A stretch of 35,606 nucleotides of DNA from Bacteroidaceae bacterium (GTDB lineage Bacteria > Bacteroidota > Bacteroidia > Bacteroidales > Bacteroidaceae): assembly GCA_017453465.1 (NCBI GenBank), contig JAFTEV010000008.1, positions 1 through 35,606 on the forward strand. Direction: 5' to 3'. A model generated the notes under the pieces. That model was not told the origin of the DNA. It saw only the letters and a list, made by a program, of their open reading frames with translations, and ran no database searches. Shown here one piece after another: positions 15,120-23,748 of this stretch. The translations under genes were made by a program, and so were the position numbers. Numbering within the stretch: the stretch's first letter is position 1; each line of letters opens with the position of its first letter.

Positions 15120-16964
15120 ATGGTGAAGAAATTACTTTTCATGGTGGCACTGGCGGCGGTAAGCATCGCTGCCAGAGGTGCCGAGACGTGGTGGGGCTAC
15201 TGGAATCCCGAACAGGGAATGGAGGCGAAGGGTGCGCTGAGCCGTGGAGCCAACGACATGGCTGTGTTTGTGCCGCAGGGACATCCCTTGCTGGGCGGAA
15301 GCACGGTGAAGGCCGTCAGGTTCTGGCTGAGCGACAAGACGGCTGTCATCCGTCTGCGCGTGTGGATTTCGACGAAGGTGTTCGACTGGTCGTGGGGTCG
15401 CCCCGACATTGCACTGCAAGAGGTGAACGTGGCTGACGTGTTGGACATGGACCACGACGGAGAGGCCACGACGGTCTATTTCGACGAACCGGCCACATTG
15501 CCCCAGTCGGGTGCCTACATCGGTTTCAGCGTGACGCTGGGCAGCAGCTACAGCACGAGTCCGTGTGAGGTGTATGGCTCCAGCGACGGAGGTGGCACGA
15601 AGCACGGATTCTACTATATGTGGGGCGACATGTACAGCTACATGGGCAACCTGGCCATGCAAGCGCTGGTGAGCAGCGATGGGCTGGCGGAGTACAGCGT
15701 CAGTCCGTCCGGCCTGGGTACGCAGACGATGGCGAGGGGCACCGACCGGCAGCTCAGCGTGACACTGACCCCGACGGGCACCGAGCCTGTGAAGACTGTG
15801 GGCTATGTGCTGACGGTGGGCGACACGGAGCTGGCTGAACGCGAATACACTCTGCCTGAGGGCAGCGAACTGACGGCTTACCTTGCGCCGAAGACGGTGA
15901 CCCTGCCTGTTGACCTGCCCCTGAGCGCGGAGGCGTATGCCACTACGCTGAGCATCACCAAGGTGAACGGACAGCCCAACGCGAGCGCACAGGCGAGCAC
16001 AGCGGGCAGCATTGTGCTGCTGGAACGGCTGGGCACACGGCGCAGCGTGATGGAGGAGTTCACGGGCACGTGGTGCACGTGGTGTCCTCGCGGCATTGTG
16101 GGCATGAGACGACTGGAGGAGGAGTTTGGCGACCGCTTCATCGGCATCGCCGTCCACATTGACGACCTGATGCAGGTGGGCGACTATGCGCGCAGCAGGG
16201 TGAAACGGATGGCTTCGGGTCTGCCCAACAGCGTGATTGACCGCACCGTGGTGTGCGACCCCTACGGCGGCATCAACAACGAGAAGCACTTCAGCGTGAA
16301 CCAGGATTTGGCGCGTGCGCTGGCTGTGCCCGCTGTGGCCGACCTCGGTGTGGAGGCGCGGTGGAGTGAGCAGCAGACGGATGTCATTGAGGTGGGTGTG
16401 CAGACCACGTTCTGGTACACCGACTTCGCGAAGAGCCAGAACTACAGCATCGCGCTGGTGCTGGTGGAGGATGGCATGAAGGGGGAAGGCACGGGCTGGC
16501 AGCAGGCCAACCGCTATGCACAGGCGAACAGCGGATATGACGATGACGACATGGCCGAGTTCAGGAATGCGCCCCACTACATCACAGACATCGCCTACAA
16601 CCACGTGGCTGTGGCTGTGGCTGGCATCGACAACGGGCTGGGCGGCATTGAGGCTCCTATCCTGAACGGTCAGCTCCAGTTGTTCAGCTACCAGTGGGAC
16701 TTGAGCCAGAACACGCTGATTCAGGACCGGAGCAAGCTGAGCGTTGTGGCCCTGCTGCTGAACCCGACGAAGGGCACCATTGAGAACGCGGCCAAGGTGA
16801 AGGTAAGCGGCGGCAGCAGCACGGGCATTGCTGGCATCAAGGTGCAGGAGGGCACGCAACCCACCGACTACTCCATCAACGGCCAGCAACTGGCACAGCC
16901 CCAGCGCGGCGTGAACATCCGCCGCATGGCCGACGGCACTGTGCAGAAGGTTGTAGTGAAGTAG
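15120..16964 (+). CDS. Secreted Omp28/thioredoxin-fold protein with T9SS-type tail
   Basis: 614 residues. Signal peptide 1-20 (MVKKLLFMVALAAVSIAARG). Residues about 22-190 form a beta domain starting ETWWGYWNPEQGMEAKG. Residues about 195-300 look immunoglobulin-like (VGYVLTVGDTELAEREYTLP). An Omp28-like thioredoxin-fold domain begins at RRSVMEEFTGTWCTWCPRG with cysteines at 319 and 322, followed by GDRFIGIAVH. The C-terminus YSINGQQLAQPQRGVNIRRM plus KVVVK is a T9SS sorting domain. A close paralogue sits at 18974-21187 on the other strand, where the tail is dockerin-like instead. The CTWC motif suggests thiol/disulphide activity at the cell surface, although Omp28-family function is not established. 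It is a single-gene unit with its own promoter and terminator. Confidence 0.8.
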   Translation: MVKKLLFMVALAAVSIAARGAETWWGYWNPEQGMEAKGALSRGANDMAVFVPQGHPLLGGSTVKAVRFWLSDKTAVIRLRVWISTKVFDWSWGRPDIALQEVNVADVLDMDHDGEATTVYFDEPATLPQSGAYIGFSVTLGSSYSTSPCEVYGSSDGGGTKHGFYYMWGDMYSYMGNLAMQALVSSDGLAEYSVSPSGLGTQTMARGTDRQLSVTLTPTGTEPVKTVGYVLTVGDTELAEREYTLPEGSELTAYLAPKTVTLPVDLPLSAEAYATTLSITKVNGQPNASAQASTAGSIVLLERLGTRRSVMEEFTGTWCTWCPRGIVGMRRLEEEFGDRFIGIAVHIDDLMQVGDYARSRVKRMASGLPNSVIDRTVVCDPYGGINNEKHFSVNQDLARALAVPAVADLGVEARWSEQQTDVIEVGVQTTFWYTDFAKSQNYSIALVLVEDGMKGEGTGWQQANRYAQANSGYDDDDMAEFRNAPHYITDIAYNHVAVAVAGIDNGLGGIEAPILNGQLQLFSYQWDLSQNTLIQDRSKLSVVALLLNPTKGTIENAAKVKVSGGSSTGIAGIKVQEGTQPTDYSINGQQLAQPQRGVNIRRMADGTVQKVVVK

Positions 16965-16975
16965 GCACAACAAAG

Positions 16976-17021
16976 AGAGCCACGCCTTCGGGACGAAATA
17001 CGTTCCCGAAGGCGTGGCTCT
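16976..17021 (+). terminator. Hairpin downstream of the Omp28-like gene
   Basis: AGAGCCACGCCTTCGGGA (16976-16993) pairs perfectly with TCCCGAAGGCGTGGCTCT (17004-17021), 11 nt after the stop. The T run is poor, so termination may be Rho-independent but weak. It also lies 21 nt past the end of the convergent gene at 17043. Confidence 0.7.
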
Positions 17022-17042
17022 GTATATACTTTTCCATGGCCG

Positions 17043-17336
17043 TCAGTCGTCTAAGTTCACTTCACGCAATCCATCGTGTGCGCGACATTCCTTCACTGCG
17101 GCCTCCATGCGGGCAGCATCTTCTGGGTCGTTGGCCCAGCAACCAGCCAGTGCCATCAGTCCCGCCTTGCGTTCCTCTTCAGTCAGTTCTGGCTCTGCAT
17201 CCTCTTCGTCATCGAAAGCCAGCGAGTTGCTCAGCAGAGCCATCAGCTCTATCTTCACGGGCTTGCTTAGTCTGCGCAACATTCCCCAGTATGGCACACT
17301 CGCGGCAGAGGGTTTTCTCAATGAAGTTCCATTCAT
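17043..17336 (-). CDS. Small antitoxin-like protein without a partner toxin
   Basis: 97 residues. YWGMLRRLSKPVKIELMALLSNSL resembles the short (W--L--L----KLELI--L--S) helix of small Bacteroidetes antitoxins that precede PIN-domain toxins. The following acidic linker and LMALAGCWANDPEDAARMEA with a final REVNLDD match the C-terminal toxin-contacting part of such antitoxins. No PIN or other toxin gene lies downstream; the gene is followed only by a terminator hairpin and the convergent 15120-16964 gene. The start at 17336 is fixed by a consensus promoter at 17364-17394, so a longer in-frame start at 17405 is excluded. The assignment rests on pattern only; a solitary regulator is possible. Confidence 0.6.
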   Translation of the reverse strand: MNGTSLRKPSAASVPYWGMLRRLSKPVKIELMALLSNSLAFDDEEDAEPELTEEERKAGLMALAGCWANDPEDAARMEAAVKECRAHDGLREVNLDD

Positions 17337-17363
17337 ATTGCTAAGATGTTTAGTTTCTGCGTG

Positions 17364-17394
17364 CAAAGATAGTGCAAACCAAGTGGAACACAAA
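17364..17394 (-). promoter_or_regulatory. Promoter of the antitoxin-like gene
   Basis: On the minus strand TTTG (17391-17394), 19 nt, then TATCTTTG (17364-17371): an exact TTTG-N19-TAnnTTTG match, 27 nt before the ATG. Confidence 0.75.
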
Positions 17395-17442
17395 ATAAAA
17401 TGCAAGCTATTTTTATGATTATCGCAACAGTATCACCAAGAT

Positions 17443-17496
17443 TTACATAAAAAGCGTTTCCAGCTCTGGTGTGAGCTGGAAACGCTTTTTATGTAA
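17443..17496 (-). terminator. Terminator of the ten-gene SusCD operon
   Basis: Two 24-nt arms, 17443-17466 and 17473-17496, are perfectly complementary (TTACATAAAAAGCG... against ...CGCTTTTTATGTAA) around a 6-nt loop. It begins 14 nt after the last stop codon of the operon. Symmetric A/T runs allow it to stop transcription from either side. Confidence 0.9.
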
Positions 17497-17510
17497 CCGA
17501 AAGGTGGGGA

Positions 17511-18935
17511 TTATTTCTGTGAGAGGTATTTGTCGATGAGCTGGGTGATGTCCTCGATGGTGACGGGGTCGCCGCTGAGGTAGCTGTCGATGAGGCGGGA
17601 AATGTCTTCCACTGTGATGAGGGGTTCTTCAATGTCTTCACCGTTGTAGATTTTCATGCCCAGTTCGTAGGCTTCGGGAGTGAGGCCGATGACCTTGGGA
17701 ATGTTGACTTCGCTGCCTTTCACAAAGGTACGGACTGGCAGCCACAGGTAGGCTACGTCCATGGGGAGCTTGATGGAGGTGGGAGCAGAGGGGTCGGCAA
17801 AGCGGTCGGTGTGGCCATAGAGGATGAAGGCTCCAGCTTTTTCATTGAACACGTAGGCATAGTAGCCTTCGCCGGCTGTGTCGTCCTTCACGATGGGGCG
17901 CGGGTTCTGCGCGCTGCCCGTGGTGCTCCAGAGAATGTCGTTGTAGCCCACCAGTGCATCTAAGGACTTCTTGGCAAAACGAACCTGCCCTTTTCCCCAC
18001 ATGATGGTGGGGTGGCTCATCGTTGGGCGCAGATATTCGATGCGGCAACCAACGCCCCAGCGTCCATAGCCGTCTTCCTCCAGTCCTTTCATGTAGAACT
18101 GCCCAGCCTCGTTCTGTGTGATGTCTTCTGCACTCACCTGAACAACGTAGGCATCGTTGAGGTCGCTGTAGGAAGGCAACCAGTAGTAGCGGTCGAAGGG
18201 AAGCACCTTCCAGCCACCCTGAGCGGGAAAGTCGATGACGGGAGCCGACTGGTCGCAGAAGTTGGCATAGTAGTGTTCGCCGCCCTGTGAAACGAATGTG
18301 AAGGGATTCTCGCGACTCACGACGTTGCTGTCAGCATCAGTCCAGGCATCAAAGGCAAAGCCTTCGTCGGGGATGGCAGTCAGCGAGACGGTTTCTCCCT
18401 TTGCGTTGGGAGAGCTGACCTTGACTGTGCCGCCATCTTCACGCATGATTTCGTGCAGGGGTTCGGCTACTACACCATCGGTGAAATAGACGAAGAGGGT
18501 CTGCTGGGGTTCGGTGGGCTGTGCACCCATTGATGCTTGGAGGTCGTCGTCGAAGAGGTACTTCTCGTCTATTTCGTCCACACTGAACGCATAGAGGATT
18601 GGGGGTGTGATGCTCCCGTCGAAGAGTTGGTCCTTGGTGATGTCGAACACGCCGTCGCCATCGTCAATATATACTCCGCCAACGGTGTAGCCCGCAGCGG
18701 CACGTGTGTAGATGTACATCATGACGACAGTGCCGTAGGTGATGGGGACAGTGCCCTTTGCGTCGTACTCCTTGACGGTCTGTGGGGGATTGGACGTTGC
18801 CATGAATGCAGCCGACACGCGGCCTTTGTTTTCTGGCACGGGCTTTACCTTAATCCAGGTGTTTACGTAATCTTGGGCAGAGGCTGCAAGGCTGAACATC
18901 AATAAGAATGATGCGAGGTAGGATTTGATTTTCAT
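17511..18935 (-). CDS. Secreted protein with InlB-like B-repeat and dockerin-like C-terminal tail
   Basis: 474 residues. Signal peptide 1-20 (MKIKSYLASFLLMFSLAASA). A stretch at about 160-220 (GGTVKVSSPNAKGETVSLTA, GFAFDAWTDADSNVV, YYANF) matches the divergent InlB B-repeat. The remaining body is unrecognised. The C-terminus carries two helical motifs, LITVEDISRLIDSYLSG and VTIEDITQLIDKYLSQ, resembling a degenerate dockerin duplication that has lost the Asp-rich calcium loops. The same tail ends the neighbouring 737-residue protein, so both may share an anchoring partner. Last gene of the ten-gene minus-strand operon, 38 nt after its neighbour and directly before the 24-bp terminator. Binding or scaffold function is inference. 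Confidence 0.75.
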   Translation of the reverse strand: MKIKSYLASFLLMFSLAASAQDYVNTWIKVKPVPENKGRVSAAFMATSNPPQTVKEYDAKGTVPITYGTVVMMYIYTRAAAGYTVGGVYIDDGDGVFDITKDQLFDGSITPPILYAFSVDEIDEKYLFDDDLQASMGAQPTEPQQTLFVYFTDGVVAEPLHEIMREDGGTVKVSSPNAKGETVSLTAIPDEGFAFDAWTDADSNVVSRENPFTFVSQGGEHYYANFCDQSAPVIDFPAQGGWKVLPFDRYYWLPSYSDLNDAYVVQVSAEDITQNEAGQFYMKGLEEDGYGRWGVGCRIEYLRPTMSHPTIMWGKGQVRFAKKSLDALVGYNDILWSTTGSAQNPRPIVKDDTAGEGYYAYVFNEKAGAFILYGHTDRFADPSAPTSIKLPMDVAYLWLPVRTFVKGSEVNIPKVIGLTPEAYELGMKIYNGEDIEEPLITVEDISRLIDSYLSGDPVTIEDITQLIDKYLSQK

Positions 18936-18973
18936 GTTCTTTGTGTGTGTTTACGGTTATGAGTTAGTGAGTT

Positions 18974-21187
18974 TTATTTTTGTGTGAGATAACGCTCGAT
19001 GAGGGCGGTAATGTCGCCTACGGTGATGGTGCCATCGTCGCTGTCCAGGTATTGGTTGATGAGCTGGGTGATGTCTTCGATGGTGATGCGCTTCATGACT
19101 GGGGCCTGGGCTGCGTTGACCACCTTGCCCGTCTCGGTGTCGAGCAGGAGGACAATGCCTCGGAGGTTGTCCTTGTTGCCGGCAATGAGGTTCTGCACGC
19201 TGGTGCTCAGCGGGATGGTTGTCGTGGTGGTGATTTCCTTGCCGCTGACAATGGAGGAGCCGAAGGCTGAGGCATCGCCCTGTGTGACGGACTGGCCAGC
19301 AATGGCTACGTGGTTATAGACAAGCCCTTCGACGGGGTTGGCTGCATTGCGGAAGAAGCCCAGGTCTGCATCGGTGTACTGACTGCCGGGCAGGAAGTTT
19401 ACTTGGTTCCACTTGCTGCCTGTACCCGTAAGGCCGTCGGCAACAATGAAATAGGCGAGGCTGTAGGATGCGTTGTTGGTGCTGTAGAGGAAGGTAACAG
19501 AGGGGGAGAGATTGATTTCTGTGCAGTTGTCATCGCTCCATGTGGCGAAGAGGCTGAGGTCGGCCTCGGTGGGTGTTTCGAGCGCACGGCGGAAGTCGAT
19601 GTCGGAGGCGAAGGTGGTGCCACGGGCTGTGCCCAGGTAGGGTTCGCACTCAACGGTGCGGTCAATGCGGCAGCTGGGGAAGCGGCCAGTCATCAGACTG
19701 CTGAAGACGGACTGCTCCATGGGGTCGGCGTTGTGCATGGCAATGCCAATGAAGCGGTCGCCGAAGTCGCGCTCCAGATTGGTCATGCCGACCATGCCTC
19801 GCGGACACCAGCCACACCATGTGCCTGTATATTCCTCCATCACACTGCGGCGTGTGGCTGTGCGGTCGAGGGTGAGCATCGTGGCTGTGGCCTTGGTGAT
19901 TTCGGCAAGGTTGGATTGGCCGTTGACCTTCGTAATCTGCAGGTCGTAGGAGTAAGTGCCAGAGGTGGCTGGAGCCGTGAACTCCACAGGGAAGGTGAAG
20001 CTGGCACCGTATGCCGTGACTTGCTGTGGCAGGGTGTAGTGGCGTTCTGGCTGTGGTGTGCCGCCGATGCTGACGATATAGTCGATGCTCGTGACACCAG
20101 CCAGGCCGTCGGTCATGCCTGTGGCCATCACGGTGCCTTGCTGGGATTTCACTCCAACGGCCTTGGTGAGGTTGTTGACCGACACTGAGTTGGTCTTCAG
20201 GTTGGGGTTGCTGATGAGCAGCTGTGTAGTGAGGTTGCCATACCATGATGTGTAGTTTGTCCACGAGGTCTTGCCCACGTGAAGCCAGAATCCGTCGGCC
20301 ATCTTCGCCGAGCAATAGAGCACGGGGTTCTTGTCGTAGTCGGTTGCCAGAGTGTTCACCTTGAAGGAGTAGCCGACATAAACGTCTTTCTCCACAGCAT
20401 AGGCTGAAGGAAGCTGGACTTCCATCATCGCTCCGTCGTGGACATAGTCCTTCAGCTGGCTCTGGTCCACACTGACACAGGCTATGTCGGCCTTGTCAGC
20501 CGATGCTGGACGAGTGGTAGAAAGCCACACCTTGACATCGGAGAGGTTGGTCTTGTCGTTCAGATAGAAACGCACGCCGTGGATGGTGGCTCCCTTGAGT
20601 TCGGTGCGTGAGGCACGGTAGAGTGCTGCGCAGTCGTAGGTGTCCTTGGTGCTGGCACCGACAGACTTCAGCGTGGAGCCGTCGGCATAGTTGCCCCACC
20701 AAGCCTGGTCGGGCACGTTGGCGCAACGGACTGTGACGGAGATGCGGCGCAAACCTACCATGGCTGCAATGGTTGCCTCCAGCACGCCTTCCCGTGTGGG
20801 ATAGACATCGAACTGCACCTGAATGGAACCATTGGCGGGCAGCGTGAAGTTCTTGGTGTGCTCGGTGTCGGTGAAGCGGTCGCACAAACCACCCATGCAC
20901 CACTGAAGGGGGTCGGTGGTCAGCGTGTTTTTTTCCACCGTGAGCATGGAGACACCCGACAGCTTTGCATCTGTAAGGTTGACAAGAATCAGTCCGTTCA
21001 TGGGATTCTCGGAGGGGTTGGAAGAAAAGAATGGAGGGTCGATTTCAAAGGGGTCTTCCTCCATGTCGAGTGTGACAACTGCGCCATCGGCCAAGGGCTG
21101 GCCATGGAAACGAAATTCGGCTGACTGTGCCCATACCGAGAGGGTTGTGAGGACAGAGAGCAAGAATGAGGTAAATAGTCTATTCAT
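18974..21187 (-). CDS. Large Omp28/thioredoxin-fold protein with dockerin-like tail
   Basis: 737 residues. Signal peptide 1-20 (MNRLFTSFLLSVLTTLSVWA). About 22-160 is an N-terminal beta domain; from about 162, AWWGNYADGSTLKSVG starts a region paralogous to the N-terminus of the 15120-16964 product. The Omp28-like domain starts RRSVMEEYTGTWCGWCPRG with the WCGWC motif at 457-461 and GDRFIGIAMH. The end carries ITIEDITQLINQYL and ITVGDITALIERYLTQK, dockerin-like helices without acidic calcium loops, in place of a T9SS domain. It is the ninth gene of the SusCD operon, preceded by an Omp28 lipoprotein. Surface or periplasmic disulphide chemistry is plausible but unproven. Confidence 0.8.
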   Translation of the reverse strand: MNRLFTSFLLSVLTTLSVWAQSAEFRFHGQPLADGAVVTLDMEEDPFEIDPPFFSSNPSENPMNGLILVNLTDAKLSGVSMLTVEKNTLTTDPLQWCMGGLCDRFTDTEHTKNFTLPANGSIQVQFDVYPTREGVLEATIAAMVGLRRISVTVRCANVPDQAWWGNYADGSTLKSVGASTKDTYDCAALYRASRTELKGATIHGVRFYLNDKTNLSDVKVWLSTTRPASADKADIACVSVDQSQLKDYVHDGAMMEVQLPSAYAVEKDVYVGYSFKVNTLATDYDKNPVLYCSAKMADGFWLHVGKTSWTNYTSWYGNLTTQLLISNPNLKTNSVSVNNLTKAVGVKSQQGTVMATGMTDGLAGVTSIDYIVSIGGTPQPERHYTLPQQVTAYGASFTFPVEFTAPATSGTYSYDLQITKVNGQSNLAEITKATATMLTLDRTATRRSVMEEYTGTWCGWCPRGMVGMTNLERDFGDRFIGIAMHNADPMEQSVFSSLMTGRFPSCRIDRTVECEPYLGTARGTTFASDIDFRRALETPTEADLSLFATWSDDNCTEINLSPSVTFLYSTNNASYSLAYFIVADGLTGTGSKWNQVNFLPGSQYTDADLGFFRNAANPVEGLVYNHVAIAGQSVTQGDASAFGSSIVSGKEITTTTTIPLSTSVQNLIAGNKDNLRGIVLLLDTETGKVVNAAQAPVMKRITIEDITQLINQYLDSDDGTITVGDITALIERYLTQK

Positions 21188-21193
21188 GAGTTT

Positions 21194-21251
21194 TTGTGGT
21201 TTTACGGTTTTGCGGTTTTGCGGTTGTACGGTTATGCGGTTGTACGGTTAA
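21194..21251. repeat. Short tandem repeat between two operon genes
   Basis: TTTTACGGTTTTGCGGTTTT and GCGGTTGTACGGTTATGCGG run on as an 8-9 bp periodic (NN)CGGTT(NN) repeat. Similar runs occur at 3994-4024 (GGGCGGTTGGGCGGTTGTAC) and 29242-29278 (TTTGCGTTTTTACGTTCTTG...). All three lie in short leaders or gaps before genes. Confidence 0.6.
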
Positions 21252-22066
21252 AGGGGAGACTCTGTCACTTGCAGAACTCCGTTGTCATTGTAGAGGAAAG
21301 CAACAGTGGAGATGTCGGCTGGTTTCCATGCCTCGTCTATGGGAACCGTAAAGCTGACGGTTTTGGTTTCGTCCTTGCTGAGCGCAAAATCATCGCCCCA
21401 TGTGCCATTGACTGCGGTGCGGAAGACGTGGTTGTGGACGTAGTCGCGGTTGAGTGTGCCGTCGGGCATCATCTGCATGGCCACGATGTTGCTCTCTGTG
21501 AGCCAGACTTGCAGTTTGCCGGTGACGGCTTCGCGGCCATAGGCTTCTACCTGAATCGTCAGTGTACGGGTGTCGGCATCGTATGTGTTTTTTGCCGCAA
21601 GACGGACATTGGCTGTGCGCTGCAAAGCGGCACGCACCTGTGTCTGCCAGAGGTCCATGGTGGAGATGGTGCCTGTGCGATTGATGTAGCCTGTGGGTTC
21701 GGCCTCGATGTTCCAATACTGATAGTAGGCATCGCCTGTCTCTGTGCGCAGACCTACGACTTTGGCCGTCGGGAACACGGCCAGGGGGCCGCTGTGAATG
21801 CCGACTGCGACAATCATGTCTTCGCCGTACTGGGACTTCAGGTTTTCTATTTCTTTGGAGGCATTGGGACAATTGACGCAACGTTGGCCCGTGAAATCCT
21901 CAATCAGGACACAGGGCTTGATAAAGACAACATCGTCGTCGGGCGTGTCTGGAGGGGGCACAACGACAGGAGGTTCCACATAGATAAGGCGGTCTTCCAA
22001 ATCCACATTGGAACAACTGGACAGGCAGAGAATGCCAAGAATGTATGGGATGAGTTGGTTTTTCAT
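21248..22066 (-). CDS. Omp28-family outer-membrane lipoprotein
   Basis: 272 residues. Lipobox LSSC with C18 as the lipidated residue. After a Pro-rich linker (VEPPVVVPPPDTPDDD) the Omp28 domain starts CVLIEDFTGQRCVNCPNASK with a CxxC pair at 63 and 66, then MIVAVGIHSGPLAVFP. Omp28 proteins are thioredoxin-fold, surface or outer-membrane associated, with uncertain function. A second beta domain (VRLAAKNTYDADTRTLTIQV onward) fills the C-terminal half. It is encoded 17 nt after the DUF6029-like barrel gene; pairing of DUF6029 and Omp28 genes is familiar in Bacteroidetes, suggesting they act together. Confidence 0.85.
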   Translation of the reverse strand: MKNQLIPYILGILCLSSCSNVDLEDRLIYVEPPVVVPPPDTPDDDVVFIKPCVLIEDFTGQRCVNCPNASKEIENLKSQYGEDMIVAVGIHSGPLAVFPTAKVVGLRTETGDAYYQYWNIEAEPTGYINRTGTISTMDLWQTQVRAALQRTANVRLAAKNTYDADTRTLTIQVEAYGREAVTGKLQVWLTESNIVAMQMMPDGTLNRDYVHNHVFRTAVNGTWGDDFALSKDETKTVSFTVPIDEAWKPADISTVAFLYNDNGVLQVTESPL

Positions 22067-22083
22067 CGTTGTGCTAACTGTGT

Positions 22084-23733
22084 TCAGAAATTATAATTAT
22101 AGGACACCGACAAGCCTCTGCTGGCTGGCACATAGCGACAAACTCCGCCAGAGCAGTTGAAGCCCGCACGAGTTCGGCCATAGCCCAGCTGGAAGCGGTG
22201 GGCACCGGCATTGAAGGTGACAAGACCTTGATAATAGTGCACGTGGGTAGAGCCTACGTTGTATTCGTCGCTCAACGTAAACATCCAGCGCGGACTGATG
22301 GAGAGTTCGGCAAGGGCAAAGGCCCAGTCGCCCTCGTCGTCCTTCGTAAAGAGGTATTGCAGTTCGCCACGCAAAGTGAGTTTGCGGCTCATGCGCCACT
22401 TGACTTCGCCCACAAGTATGTCGCTGTGAATCATTCCGCCTTCGCCCTCAACAACGGTCTTGTTGTAGAACTGATTCATGTACATAAAGTTCAGCTTCAA
22501 CTTGTTCGACAGTTTCTTGTCTATCTGCACATTGAGGTCTTGATAGAAGACTTGGTCGCCCCACTTGAAGAAGGATGATTTGTAGCCGTTGCTGCCCTTG
22601 CGATATTCGCCTTCCAGCAAATCGGGCGTGGTGTTCAGGCTGTGGATGTGGGAGAAATTCAGCTTGATGCCTGTGCCATATTTGCCGCCGAGCCACGTTT
22701 TCTTCTTGAAGGTGTAGGCCAGTTCTGCTTGATAAGCCCACTCGCCATCGGGGTTGGTGGCGTATGGATAGAGCGCGACCAAGGCATAGGTGTGCTCCAT
22801 TGTAAAGGCTGGCAAATGGTTAATCATGGAGGATGTGCCCCGCATGGTTCGACGGCTGCGGAAGCCCATGTTGTCGCTACGCTTTGCTTGCAGCAGGATG
22901 CTCATGCCACGCTGGGAATAGCTGGCAGAAAGCATGGCGACATTGCCGTGGCGGTAGATGTAGCCGTTGTCGTAATTGGGGTCTTGCGTCTTGTGGGCAT
23001 ATTCGGCCAGCACATTGAGACCGCCGTGCTGCACACGGGCCCGCACATCGAATGCGTTGACGTTGAGCGGCAGGTTCAGCTTGTGGTCTTGCTTGTCGGA
23101 GAAGATTTCTTCGTCCGCTTCGTGCTTGTTCACCCACGAACCGCCCAATGTGATGTAGGTGCCTTTGCGGTTCAGCGAAGGAATCCATTCGTCCATGCTG
23201 AGTTCCAGGTCTGCACCAGAGATCCACGCCTTGTTGTGTTCCCAGTAGCAGCGTTGACGGCCCGTGAGTGCTTTGAGCCTGACACCAGCTAAGGGCTTTA
23301 AGGTCAAGCGTCCGCCACGCAGGGAATTGTCAATGCCAAGGCTGCGTTCTTCGTAGGTGCGGAGGATGAAGCCGGAACCAAATTGCTCGTAATAATCACC
23401 TACTGTAAATTCGGCAAACTTCAGTTTACCTTTCAGATAAAAATAGGGAACGCCCCAACCTGCAAAATCGTTCTCGTATCCAGGCAGTGGGTGTTCGAGG
23501 TATTCCAGGCGTGCACCTGCATCCACATCGCGGCTTTGCAAATGGAGTTCGGCGTAGATGTTGGTCAAAGCCCAATCGCTATAATGGGGCGCACCGATAG
23601 TCTTGTCTTCTTGTGGAATCAGGATGTTGCTCTGAATACTCCCTTTAAGCGCGATGCCTTTTTGCCCTTCCTGTGCGTTTGCAAGGAAAGGCAAAAAGGC
23701 AACTAAAACGAGTATGCTTTTCAGAATTTTCAT
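22084..23733 (-). CDS. DUF6029-like outer-membrane beta-barrel protein
   Basis: 549 residues. Signal peptide 1-20 (MKILKSILVLVAFLPFLANA). Nearly the whole remainder alternates amphipathic strands with aromatic girdles (VPYFYLKGKLKFAEFTVGDY, FNAGAHRFQLGYGRTRAGFN) and ends in the aromatic strand GLSVSYNYNF, the terminal-Phe outer-membrane insertion signature. GSGFILRTYEERSLGIDNSL is the segment I associate with DUF6029. It is probably a porin-like or export-linked barrel; transported ligand unknown. Located between the TlpA-like gene (15 nt upstream) and the Omp28 lipoprotein gene (17 nt downstream) within the operon. Confidence 0.75.
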   Translation of the reverse strand: MKILKSILVLVAFLPFLANAQEGQKGIALKGSIQSNILIPQEDKTIGAPHYSDWALTNIYAELHLQSRDVDAGARLEYLEHPLPGYENDFAGWGVPYFYLKGKLKFAEFTVGDYYEQFGSGFILRTYEERSLGIDNSLRGGRLTLKPLAGVRLKALTGRQRCYWEHNKAWISGADLELSMDEWIPSLNRKGTYITLGGSWVNKHEADEEIFSDKQDHKLNLPLNVNAFDVRARVQHGGLNVLAEYAHKTQDPNYDNGYIYRHGNVAMLSASYSQRGMSILLQAKRSDNMGFRSRRTMRGTSSMINHLPAFTMEHTYALVALYPYATNPDGEWAYQAELAYTFKKKTWLGGKYGTGIKLNFSHIHSLNTTPDLLEGEYRKGSNGYKSSFFKWGDQVFYQDLNVQIDKKLSNKLKLNFMYMNQFYNKTVVEGEGGMIHSDILVGEVKWRMSRKLTLRGELQYLFTKDDEGDWAFALAELSISPRWMFTLSDEYNVGSTHVHYYQGLVTFNAGAHRFQLGYGRTRAGFNCSGGVCRYVPASRGLSVSYNYNF

Positions 23734-23748
23734 TCGCGTAAGAGTGCG

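Noticed and set aside
15132-16973. A 613-codon frame antisense to the Omp28-like gene
   Set aside because: It mirrors the high-GC codon pattern of the real gene; the product is His/Arg/Val-rich without any domain, while the sense product has a signal peptide, CxxC and a T9SS tail.
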